Positions 1-7,483 of a stretch of 64,000 bases of DNA are shown piece by piece. The translations under genes and the position numbers were made by a program. How positions within the stretch are numbered: the stretch's first letter is position 1; every line of letters begins with the position of its first letter. The notes beneath the pieces are model-generated. The model was not told the origin of the DNA. It ran no database searches and was given only the letters and a program-made list of their open reading frames with translations. The stretch comes from Kozakia baliensis (lineage in GTDB: Bacteria > Pseudomonadota > Alphaproteobacteria > Acetobacterales > Acetobacteraceae): contig NZ_CP014674.1 of assembly GCF_001787335.1 (NCBI RefSeq), positions 1,196,501 through 1,260,500 of the forward strand, given 5' to 3'.

Positions 1-2
1 AG

Positions 3-104
3 TTTTTCGAGGATGTCGTCGAAGGTTTAGCGCGCGCGCCGGAAGCGTTCATTGGTTTGCTAGAGGGGAGGAACCACGGAAAGCTGGTGGTTCGCGTTTC
101 GTAA
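3..104 (+). CDS. C-terminal end of an MDR-family NAD(P)H-dependent oxidoreductase
   Basis: The window opens inside a reading frame whose last 33 residues include APEAFIGLLEGRNHGKLVV and end at TAA 102-104. This closing segment is characteristic of the zinc-independent medium-chain dehydrogenase/reductase group (NADP-dependent oxidoreductases of the CurA/leukotriene B4 dehydrogenase type). The catalytic and Rossmann parts lie outside the window, so substrate cannot be inferred. It converges on the TonB receptor gene, with a hairpin terminator between them. Confidence 0.75.
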   Translation, partial: FFEDVVEGLARAPEAFIGLLEGRNHGKLVVRVS

Positions 105-117
105 AATATTCAACAGT

Positions 118-151
118 CCCCTGCATTTCATTAAGGTCTTGAATGCAGGGG
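118..151. terminator. Bidirectional intrinsic terminator
   Basis: CCCCTGCATTT and GAATGCAGGGG form a stem of about ten base pairs around a short loop, with T-rich sequence after it. It lies between two convergent genes and probably terminates both. Confidence 0.65.
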
Positions 152-161
152 TTTCTGAATT

Positions 162-2402
162 TTAGAAGCGTTGCGAGATGCCTGTCAAAATGGTGCGGCG
201 CAAACCATATTGCGGTGCACCAACCCCGATGCCTGAGCCGTCTCTTAGCATGTAAGTCTTATCGAACAGGTTGATGACATCCAGCCGCAACTGCGTGCGT
301 TTGAGGAAGGGCACCTGGAACAGATCGCGGAAGGACTGCACTAAAGAGAGATTGAAGGTGGCGTAGATAGGGATGGATCGTCCATTGGGAATATCGCTAT
401 CGGCGCGGAGACCGCTACCATAGACCATGCTGGCGGAAAGTCGCGTAGGGTGACCGGTTTTATAGAATGCCGTGTAGCTGCCACCGGCGGAAGCCGTCCA
501 ACGCTGATCGTGATCCAGATGGACCCAGTGCTGCTTGATATAGGCAAGGTCGTCGGGATCGAAATTCCATTGTGCCGTGGTGATGTCTTTGCCGATGGCG
601 CGCGACCAGGCGAAGTTTCCATAGACCGAGAACGGACCGTGTTCGTAATCCGTCGCGAATTCGTAACCGTTTACCTGGCCACGGCGGTAGTTAAAGGCCG
701 ATAGAATAATCGGTGCGCCGAACTGGCCTTCATCGATCATGTTTTTCGCGAGTTTGACGTAAGCATCGAACGAAGCATGCCAGCCAGGAAGGATTTGTTG
801 CGCGAAACCCATGTCAAAATAGTGGTCGCGCTCGGCCTTGACCATAGTATTTTGCGTAGAGGGCGGGGCATTGGACGTATTCGCGAATTTGCCGATTTGC
901 ATATCGCTGACGACTTCGAACGGCGGCGGCGTGAAATAGCGGGAGTAGCCCGCATGGAAAGTGCCGCCACGCCAGGGTTGCCAGACGATATTGATGCGCG
1001 GACTTACCTGTTTGGAATGCGTGTATTCATCGATACCATCGAAACGCAGACCATAATTGATCGTCAGATTCTTGACGGGGCGCCACTCATCCTGAGCGTA
1101 CAGTCCATACATCCAGCCCGTGCGACCATTGCCGTCATGCACATTGACCGTTGTTCCGTCGAAGGCCGGATTGCCATCTTCATCAAGGCCGGTCTGGGCA
1201 TAAGCGGTTGAATCGGTTTTAGAAATGTTGCGTTCGATGTACACTTGGTATCCGAAGCGAACGGTATGCTGAGAATTGGCATGCCATGTCACATCGCTTT
1301 GTGAGCCTGTCGAGAAGACAGAGCGTGCGGCGCGCTGTGAGAGACCATTATAAACGAGGTCGCCAAGAGCATCGGGGGAATAACGCAGCGAACTGTAGCG
1401 CGTCATGACCGAGCTTTGGAGGCTGAAATCGCCGATGTCCTTTTGCAAGGAAAGAATAGCGAAATCGGTGATTTGTTTCTGTTGTTCGTTCAAACTGGCG
1501 CTATCGATGCTGCCATAGACGTTCTGCGAAAGGCCGCTATTGAGAAACACGGGATTGGCGAATTGTCGCTGCTGGCCCGGGTTGTTGGGCAATTGATACT
1601 CGGCATTCGAAACGCCAGCCGTAAAGCTGATGCGTGTGTTTTCATCAGCCGTATAGCGTAAATGACCCAAGAAATGATATTGATTGCTTAAATCATGTAA
1701 GGCGTTGAAGCTTGGTGTTGGGTTTTCGATACCGACGCGGTCATGCACGAAATCGGCCGTTGCAAAGTAATCCCACTTTCCGTGATGGCCGCCATATTGC
1801 AGGGATGGGAGGAAATAGTCACGCGCGCCACCATAGATCGAGGCGTCGCCCCCGGCGTCGGAACTGCCGTTTTTCGTGGTGATATCGATAACCCCAGCTT
1901 GCAGAAAGCCGTACTCGCTCGGTAACGCCCCTGTCGTCAGGGACATGGAATGCGCGAAACGCGTCATGAGCGCTTGTCCGAAAACGTTCAAACCTTCTGG
2001 CAATTGGACGCCATCAAGACGAAATTGCACTTCGTTATGGTCGCCGCGGATATGCAATTGCCCGTAACTATCCTGCGCAACGCCCGGAGCTTGCAACAGA
2101 ATAGAATTGAGCGGTGCGTTATCGCCTCCCGGGATTTTTTCGATATCGCGACGGGAGAAGTTATAGACGGTGGCACCGGTTGAGGGCTGCAAGGAGGAGC
2201 GTACGTCATCCAAGTGCGCATTGACGTTGATATGTTCTTCATTGAGGGGAGTGGCTTCGACGCTGCCATCAGCTGGGGTTTTGTCGGCACCTTGCCTGTC
2301 GTTGAAAGAAGAACGCGCAGCATCATCCGCAGGACTCTGCGCATAAGCTGAGCAAGAAACAGCAAGAGCGGTGCTCGCAAGAAGGATTACGGTGCGATGC
2401 AT
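162..2402 (-). CDS. TonB-dependent outer membrane receptor
   Basis: An outer-membrane beta-barrel receptor of about 746 residues, expected to import a ligand such as a siderophore or a sugar with TonB-ExbBD energy. The chosen start (MHRTVILLAS) begins a Sec signal peptide ending near AYAQ; an in-frame ATG at 2444 would place 14 polar residues before it. A plug domain follows (TGATVYNFSRRDIEKIPGG, then LHIRGDHNEVQFRLDGV). The rest is barrel strands, ending in the terminal aromatic QRF typical for BAM recognition. No FecA-type signalling extension or adjacent sigma/anti-sigma pair is visible. The AT-rich upstream region could hold its promoter. The ligand is unknown. Confidence 0.9.
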   Translation of the reverse strand: MHRTVILLASTALAVSCSAYAQSPADDAARSSFNDRQGADKTPADGSVEATPLNEEHINVNAHLDDVRSSLQPSTGATVYNFSRRDIEKIPGGDNAPLNSILLQAPGVAQDSYGQLHIRGDHNEVQFRLDGVQLPEGLNVFGQALMTRFAHSMSLTTGALPSEYGFLQAGVIDITTKNGSSDAGGDASIYGGARDYFLPSLQYGGHHGKWDYFATADFVHDRVGIENPTPSFNALHDLSNQYHFLGHLRYTADENTRISFTAGVSNAEYQLPNNPGQQRQFANPVFLNSGLSQNVYGSIDSASLNEQQKQITDFAILSLQKDIGDFSLQSSVMTRYSSLRYSPDALGDLVYNGLSQRAARSVFSTGSQSDVTWHANSQHTVRFGYQVYIERNISKTDSTAYAQTGLDEDGNPAFDGTTVNVHDGNGRTGWMYGLYAQDEWRPVKNLTINYGLRFDGIDEYTHSKQVSPRINIVWQPWRGGTFHAGYSRYFTPPPFEVVSDMQIGKFANTSNAPPSTQNTMVKAERDHYFDMGFAQQILPGWHASFDAYVKLAKNMIDEGQFGAPIILSAFNYRRGQVNGYEFATDYEHGPFSVYGNFAWSRAIGKDITTAQWNFDPDDLAYIKQHWVHLDHDQRWTASAGGSYTAFYKTGHPTRLSASMVYGSGLRADSDIPNGRSIPIYATFNLSLVQSFRDLFQVPFLKRTQLRLDVINLFDKTYMLRDGSGIGVGAPQYGLRRTILTGISQRF

Positions 2403-2444
2403 GAAAGACAAACTTTCGTCAGAGGGCGTCAAGGTAAGCCTCAT

Positions 2445-2735
2445 TAGAATGATATGTTATAACGTATCAATCCCTTCCTGACGATATTTCTATATAATCT
2501 GCAATCCGTGTTGTTTAAGCAACGTTATGGTGCTTCGCATTTCAGTTTTTGAAAGTCGCGATCAATAATGGAAGATGCCCACGTACGAAGGCATAGATTT
2601 GACAGAAGATGAAGCATAAATGCTTCGTATCGGTGCTACGGCGTGTCGTCAGTTAAGCGCTGAGAGTATGATGTAAGGGTTGTACTTTCTGTCGTTCTGT
2701 GGTGACTGTTTTTCTGTTTTTGAAGGAAACAGACA
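2445..2735. other. Intergenic region with a small hairpin
   Basis: No gene is recognised. It contains AT-rich sequence directly upstream of the TonB receptor and a six-base-pair hairpin (GAAGCA, loop TAAA, TGCTTC) at 2611-2626. It separates the chromosomal receptor from the mobile-element zone. Confidence 0.4.
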
Positions 2736-2737
2736 GA

Positions 2738-2846
2738 TAGGGCGCTACGGTTTACGCGACGACCAGTGGGACCGGATAAAGGATCTTCTCCCTGGTCGGG
2801 ATGGCCATGTCGGCGGCACGGCTGCGGACAATCGTCTTTTCGTGAG
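2738..2846 (+). pseudogene. IS5-family transposase, N-terminal fragment
   Basis: The frame encodes RYGLRDDQWDRIKDLLPGR followed by TAADNRLFV, the typical opening of one IS5-subgroup DDE transposase. Similarity stops abruptly after DNRLFV at about 2846. The frame then enters the sequence leading to the DUF3310 gene, so the rest of the transposase is lost. It belongs to a different subgroup from the IS5 tail at 5976-6387, so the two are not halves of one element. Confidence 0.7.
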
Positions 2847-2882
2847 GCGTTCTAATGCCAGAGAAGGCGGAAGAGAAGCATA

Positions 2883-3146
2883 ATGGCATCTGCTGAACAC
2901 GACACACTGGCGGTAAGCCATGATCCTGTAAATCATCCGAAGCACTACGCTAGCCACCCTGCGCGTTGTGCTTGCGGAGCAAGTATCGAGTGCATCCAGA
3001 TTACAGAGCACGTGGGATTCAATCTTGGCAATGCCCTGAAATACGTATGGCGCGCTGATCTCAAAGGGAACGCGGATGAAGACCTGAAAAAGGCGCGCTG
3101 GTATCTGGAGCGGGAGATTGCGAAGCCGGAGACGAAACATGGTTGA
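2883..3146 (+). CDS. DUF3310 phage protein
   Basis: An 87-residue protein carrying the DUF3310 signature: DPVNHPKHYASHP, then ECIQITEHVGFNLGNALKYV and LKKARWYLERE. DUF3310 proteins are small phage-encoded proteins, sometimes annotated as nucleotide kinases, that usually sit in early or replication regions. Here the gene stands alone among insertion sequences. It is therefore a prophage remnant, though its own frame is intact with a purine-rich ribosome site (GGAAGAGAA) upstream. The next phage frame overlaps its stop codon. Confidence 0.75.
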   Translation: MASAEHDTLAVSHDPVNHPKHYASHPARCACGASIECIQITEHVGFNLGNALKYVWRADLKGNADEDLKKARWYLEREIAKPETKHG

Positions 3147-3326
3147 GCGAGTGTATGGGGTGCTGGCTTCAATGAAAAGGCTATCGCCCTTCGAGACGCA
3201 CTCGAAGATGCGGAATTTTGCCCAGTTGCTGAATACAACTTTCTCTCAGATACGTGGAAACCACGCCCATTACTTTTGGACGACGTTAAAAGGATTATAC
3301 GCGAACTAAGGCGATTAGGTGTTTAG
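3139..3326 (+). pseudogene. Truncated and frame-disrupted small phage gene
   Basis: ATG 3139 overlaps the DUF3310 stop, as in a phage operon, and starts MVERVYG. The protein-like continuation (AIALRDALEDAEFCPVAEYN, then LDDVKRIIRELRRLGV) lies in another frame from about 3162, so a small indel separates them. That second frame ends at a TAG inside the terminal repeat of the IS481 element beginning at 3320, so the insertion also removed the 3' end. Product unknown. Confidence 0.4.
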
Positions 3327-4189
3327 TCCCGGAATTTGATGGTGTGATATTTTCACGTGAGTGGAAGGAAGCATGATGGGACAGTTACGTCATGGGAGCG
3401 CCACGACCACGCACGCTGTGCGAGCAGCAATACAGCGATCGCAGGCTTCGCTCTCGGCCCTGAGCGAGGCGTTCGGGATCACCCCGAAAACAGTGGCAAA
3501 ATGGCGGAAGCGTCAGACTGTCGAAGATCAGAAAACCGGTCCCAGAGAGCCGCGATCAACGGTTCTTTTTGAGACGGATGAAGCGATGATCGTAGCCTTT
3601 CGTCGGCATACCCTGCTGCCGCTGGATGACTGCCTTTATGCGTTGCAGGCCACCATTCCGCATCTGACACGCTCGGCCCTGCATCGCTGCTTTCAGCGTC
3701 ACGGGATATCCCGGCTTCCGGACATGGAGGGAGCCAAGCCAAAACGACAGCGCTTCAAACGCTATCCCATCGGGTTCTTTCATCTCGATATCGCAGAGGT
3801 CCAGACCGCCGAGGGCAAGCTGTACCTCTTCGTTGCCATCGACCGGATAAGCAAATTCGCTGTCACACAACTGGTCGGGAAAGCCGACCGGAAAACGGCC
3901 TGGGAATTCCTCGAATTTCTTCTGAGCGTCATTCCTTACCGGATCCATACCATTTTGACCGACAACGTCCTATATCGGGAAGCATCCGGTCGATTTGGCA
4001 ACACGTCTCCATCGGCAGTTTGCACTGTCGTTGAAAAATACTGCAAGCAAAAACCAGGCGGTCTCCACCGCAAAATAAGGGCGCTCCCGGCCATAGCAAA
4101 CACAGGGTCCAGTGCGGCATGTTGGTGCCGTGGCCCTAACCGTCCTGAAGATGGGATGCGAAAACCCAGGTGGAAGACCCTAACATTAT

Positions 4190-5485
4190 CTACAGGGTCG
4201 CAGATGCGCCCTCATGGCACCAATAGAGAGGGGTTCCTCCACCTGGCACCGGCCCTTCGACGAAAGGCCGGTAATCGTCACCGCGTTTGATGATCGCGTG
4301 CACAACGCGCCCCATCTTTGCGGTGATGGCTGTGAACGCCTTGCGGCGCAGGTCCGGATCATGCCGGTCCCTGGCCACATAGCGGTCGAACTTGTCACGG
4401 AAGCTGTTCTCACGCTGGCGAATGGCGACCTGTGCCGCCATCCACAGTGTCCGTCGCAGACGCGCGTTGCCGCGTTTGGACAGCTTGGTTTTGCCGCGAT
4501 ATTGGCCTGACTGATAGGTTGACAGGTCAAGACCACAGAATTTCAGAAATTGCCGGTGATGACGAAATCGCCGCAGGTCGCCTGCCTCGGCAAGAATCGT
4601 CAGGGCATGGATTGGCCCGATCCCCGGCACCTGCTGCAAGCGTTGAAAGTCGCTGTGATCGCCGAGTAGGTCAATCGCAGCTTCCTCGATCGCATCACGT
4701 TGCGCGATCAGCCTTCGCGCCTCGCCTAGGACGACCCGGAACATCTCGATCGCTGGGGCATCCGGAGAAACAGGCAGCGCAATCGATCTATGAGCTGTTT
4801 CCCAGATATCACCCAGAAGACGAGATTTACTGACCTTGCGCCCAACAACACTCCAGGCGGCAGCAACAAACGCCTCCTTGCTGAGCGCGGTAATAGCAGC
4901 TGGAACAGGAAATTGCTCAAGGAGGGCAAAGAACCAGTCGCTGCGCGTGTTGCCCTTGAAGCGCTCAATTTCCGGAAAATAGAGAGGCAGATAGTGGGTA
5001 AGGATCCGGTGCTGGACCTCGGTTTTGGCACGGGAAATCACTTCATGGGTAACGGACAATTCCTGAATGTTGTTGATCTCGTTGGCAAGAGGATCATGAT
5101 ATGGTTTGGCTGCGCCAATCTGGAGCATGTGCAGGATGACCTGTGCATCCTTGGGGTCATTCTTGTCCCAGCCGTTGTGCAGCGCCTCTCGCGTGCGGGC
5201 CAGAGCGACCGAAGAAATCAGGCGTGCATCAAACCCGGCCTGCACGAGGCGCCAGGCCAGCGGACGATGATAATGTCCGGTCGGTTCGAAGCCAACAATG
5301 ACCGGCCGCGGTGCCAGGGCCTGCAGTTCTGCAATGAAACGGTCATGTTCTGTGCGCGTGTTGGCCACAGTCAGGCGTCGACGCCGTCGATTACCGGGCA
5401 CCTCAATCAAGACTTCATTGCGTGATTTGGCAACATCGATAGCGACGAGAACAGCTGTTGTCGGTGTAGGGTTGGGTCTGGTCAC
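4190..5485 (-). CDS. IS110-family transposase (DEDD recombinase)
   Basis: A 431-residue protein with the RuvC-like DEDD N-terminal domain (VAIDVAKSRNEVLIE, VGFEPTGHYHRPLAW, then NDPKDAQVI). The C-terminal transposase_20 domain holds the serine-bearing region (QVPGIGPIHALTILAEAGD, FCGLDLSTYQSGQYRG, RGNARLRRTLW). Length is full for the family and the frame is intact, so it may be active. It acts with an RNA encoded in the element's non-coding end to select target and donor sites. The gene lies antisense to the IS481 transposase it interrupts. Confidence 0.9.
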   Translation of the reverse strand: MTRPNPTPTTAVLVAIDVAKSRNEVLIEVPGNRRRRRLTVANTRTEHDRFIAELQALAPRPVIVGFEPTGHYHRPLAWRLVQAGFDARLISSVALARTREALHNGWDKNDPKDAQVILHMLQIGAAKPYHDPLANEINNIQELSVTHEVISRAKTEVQHRILTHYLPLYFPEIERFKGNTRSDWFFALLEQFPVPAAITALSKEAFVAAAWSVVGRKVSKSRLLGDIWETAHRSIALPVSPDAPAIEMFRVVLGEARRLIAQRDAIEEAAIDLLGDHSDFQRLQQVPGIGPIHALTILAEAGDLRRFRHHRQFLKFCGLDLSTYQSGQYRGKTKLSKRGNARLRRTLWMAAQVAIRQRENSFRDKFDRYVARDRHDPDLRRKAFTAITAKMGRVVHAIIKRGDDYRPFVEGPVPGGGTPLYWCHEGASATL

Positions 5486-5550
5486 GGCCGGTTATCTCCC
5501 CTGTGTGGCTGGACACCATCATTGTGGAGACATATCGCCCGGTCCGTGGC

Positions 5551-5580
5551 CACCTATCTGGCCTTAAGGCCAGATAGGTG
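5551..5580. repeat. Perfect 30-bp palindrome upstream of the IS110 transposase
   Basis: CACCTATCTGGCC, TTAA and GGCCAGATAGGTG make a fully self-complementary 30-mer, 66 bp upstream of the transposase start. It could be a hairpin insulating the gene from outside transcription or part of the element's RNA. Confidence 0.7.
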
Positions 5581-5975
5581 AACTCTGCAAAAGAGCTTCC
5601 CGATGTGCTATGGGATTCAGTTCGCTGACCAACCCCGTAATCGCAATACGGCCTGGTCGCGTCCCATGCGCTTCGACATGATCTGCGAAGCCCACGGGAT
5701 CGAACACCGTCTCACGAAACCAAACCATCCCTGGACGAACGGTCAGGTTGAGCGGATGAACCGGACCATCAAGGAAGCAACCGTCAAACGCTTCCATGAC
5801 GACAGCCATGAGCAGTTGAAGATCCATCTCAACGACTTCATGGCAGCGTATAATTTCGGGCGAAGGCTCAAGACCCTCAATGGGCTCACACCTTACGAAT
5901 ATGTCTGCAAAATCTGGACTTCAGAGCCAGAAAGATTCATCATTAATCCAATCCATCAAATCCCGGGACTAAACA

Positions 5976-6387
5976 GATCGGTCGCACCAAAGGTGGCATG
6001 AATACGAAGCTGCATGCCGTCACCGACCGGAACGGACGTCCGCTGAGCTTTTTCATGACTGCGGGACAGATCAGCGATTATACCGGTGCCGCTGCCCTGC
6101 TGGACAGTCTTCCTGCAGCACAATGGATGCTGGGAGATCGCGGGTATGTCGCCGACTGGTTCAGGGACGCTCTGAAAGCGAAAGGTATAAAGCCCTGCAT
6201 TCCAGGACGGAAATCTCGCGGAAAACCAGTCAAATACGACAAGAGAAAATATAAACGCCGCAACCGTATCGAGATCATGTTCGGAAGGCTCAAGGACTGG
6301 CGGCGGGTCGCAACACGCTATGACAGATCTCCGACTATCTTCTTCTCCGCCATCTGCCTCGCCGCAACCGTCTTGTTCTGGCTATGA
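5976..6387 (+). pseudogene. IS5-family transposase, C-terminal fragment
   Basis: Starting exactly at the IS481 right end, the frame reads IGRTKGGMNTKLHAVTD, then GDRGYVADWFRDALKAKGI and RRNRIEIMFGRLKDWRRVAT. These are the second aspartate region and the glutamate region of an IS5-type DDE transposase. The N-terminal half is missing. GAGTCCTGAGCC just after the stop resembles the right terminal repeat of this IS type. It is a dead remnant trapped between two IS481 elements. Confidence 0.8.
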
Positions 6388-6396
6388 GTCCTGAGC

Positions 6397-7386
6397 CTAT
6401 CTGTCAGGTTGTGAGACGTCATTGGCGTAAACCATGATACAGTCGACGTCGTTCATGATACTGACTTCTGTCATAGTTTTATAGCTTCGATTACGCAGAC
6501 GTGGTCTCTGCCTGAGGCGCTCGGCGACTTTGGCGGTAGGCGAAAGGCCGCCCAGAACCCGCTGTCGGCGCAGGTTATAGGCGTGATTGAACCCATGCAG
6601 CAGGACTTCGAGATCCGTGTGGTGTGCGACGTTGATCGGCAGAACCTCGGTTGCGATGCGACCGTTGAACCGCTCGACCATACCGTTCGTCTGAGGGGAA
6701 TACGCTCTGGTTCGCCGACGATCGACATTCTGACAGGCTTTCTCGAAGGCGTCTGCAGTGAAGCACGAGCCTCGGTCGGTCAGGATATGCGTGATCCGGA
6801 AAGGAAAGGCGGTTTTGACGGTCTTTAGAAAATCGACGGCATTGGCAGCATTCTCGGCGTCGTAGACGGCCAGATGCACGAAACGTGAGCAGCGGTCGAT
6901 CGCGACATACAGGAAGCGTTTACGGGCCTCGCCATCTTTGGTTTGCAGCTTCGGCAGATGCTTCACGTCGATATGGACATAGCCCAGGTCGTAGTCCCGG
7001 AATGTGCCGTCGCCGCGCACGGGACAAATTTTCTCCTTCGTCGGCCGTCGGTTGAGCCCTGCGTCCTTAAGAATACGCCAGACGCTATCTCTGTTGAGGT
7101 GAGGCAGGAAGTGCCGCAGCACGAACGTCAGGTCATCGAGCCCGAATTCGGTGGCGCGACGAAGATGACAGACAATCGCGCGCTCTTCCTCGGTCGTTTT
7201 CCAGGCCAGTAACCGGGGCTTACTGCTTCGATCCGTGCATCCCTCGGCTCCACGCCTGCGCCATTTGCGCACCGTCTCGTCGCTGACGCCGAAGCGTCGC
7301 GCCAACACCCCGGTCCCTTCCATCGAGTGTGCAATTTCGGCCCGGACGACAGGTGTGGTGCGGGCTTGCGGATGGATCTGATGCAT
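6397..7386 (-). CDS. IS481-family transposase
   Basis: An integrase-core DDE transposase of about 329 residues. It has an N-terminal helix-turn-helix (LARRFGVSDETVRKWRRRG), a second DNA-binding segment, then the rve core with VHIDVKHLPKLQ, HILTDRGSCFTADAF and TNGMVERFNGRIATEVL as the D, D and E motifs. ATG 7386 is preferred because GGAG lies about nine bases upstream; a TTG two codons earlier is possible. The stop codon lies in the duplicated target CCTATC just outside the element, so the reading frame is closed by host DNA. Confidence 0.9.
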   Translation of the reverse strand: MHQIHPQARTTPVVRAEIAHSMEGTGVLARRFGVSDETVRKWRRRGAEGCTDRSSKPRLLAWKTTEEERAIVCHLRRATEFGLDDLTFVLRHFLPHLNRDSVWRILKDAGLNRRPTKEKICPVRGDGTFRDYDLGYVHIDVKHLPKLQTKDGEARKRFLYVAIDRCSRFVHLAVYDAENAANAVDFLKTVKTAFPFRITHILTDRGSCFTADAFEKACQNVDRRRTRAYSPQTNGMVERFNGRIATEVLPINVAHHTDLEVLLHGFNHAYNLRRQRVLGGLSPTAKVAERLRQRPRLRNRSYKTMTEVSIMNDVDCIMVYANDVSQPDR

Positions 7387-7478
7387 TAACAATCACTCCG
7401 GCGTTCAACGTCAAACCAGGGGGCGTAAGCGGCAATAGCCCACGATACGCCGTCCCAATGACGTCTCACAACCTGACA
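6402..7478 (-). mobile_element. Intact IS481-family element with 6-bp target duplication
   Basis: Perfect 24-bp inverted repeats (TGTCAGGTTGTGAGACGTCA... at 6402-6425 and its complement at 7455-7478) bound the element. CCTATC is directly repeated immediately outside at 6396-6401 and 7479-7484. It inserted at the junction of the IS5 tail and the IS701 element, so it is younger than both. Confidence 0.9.
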
Positions 7479-7483
7479 CCTAT

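Larger units (their letters stand above)
3967..5611 (-). mobile_element. IS110-family element inserted in IS481
   Basis: The boundaries are deduced from the interrupted IS481 transposase codons (GACAAC before, GGGATTC after). The ends share subterminal CGGGAAGC in inverted orientation (near 3976 and 5593), as in the IS1111 branch. There is no ordinary terminal inverted repeat, as expected for this DEDD family. Non-coding stretches are about 220 bp downstream of the transposase (3967-4189) and about 126 bp upstream (5486-5611). In this family one of these encodes the bridge/seek RNA. Confidence 0.7.
3320..5975 (+). mobile_element. IS481-family element, interrupted by an IS110-family element
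   Basis: The ends are 23-bp inverted repeats with one mismatch: TGTTTAGTCCCGGAATTTGA... at 3320-3342 and its complement at 5953-5975. The transposase between them is split by the IS110 insertion at 3967-5611. No clear target duplication is visible: GATTAGG precedes the left end and GATCGG follows the right end. This suggests later rearrangement of the flanks. Confidence 0.8.
3373..6001 (+). pseudogene. IS481-family transposase split by IS110
   Basis: The N-terminal part (3373-3966) has a helix-turn-helix (ALSEAFGITPKTVAKWRKRQ) and the first DDE aspartates (FHLDIAEVQ; ILTDN). After the IS110 insertion the frame resumes at 5612 with GIQFADQPRNRN, then TNGQVERMNRTIKEATVKRF, containing the catalytic glutamate. 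Removing 3967-5611 would restore one frame across TDN-GIQF. The frame runs past the terminal repeat to a stop at 5999-6001, so the stop is supplied by flanking DNA. Start chosen for the GGAAG site before ATG 3373. Not functional as it stands. Confidence 0.8.

Noticed and set aside
2738-6387. A single IS5 element carrying passenger genes, using fragments at 2738 and 5976 as its two halves
   Set aside because: The two transposase fragments belong to different IS5 subgroups, and the similar end sequences are explained by the IS481 target site.
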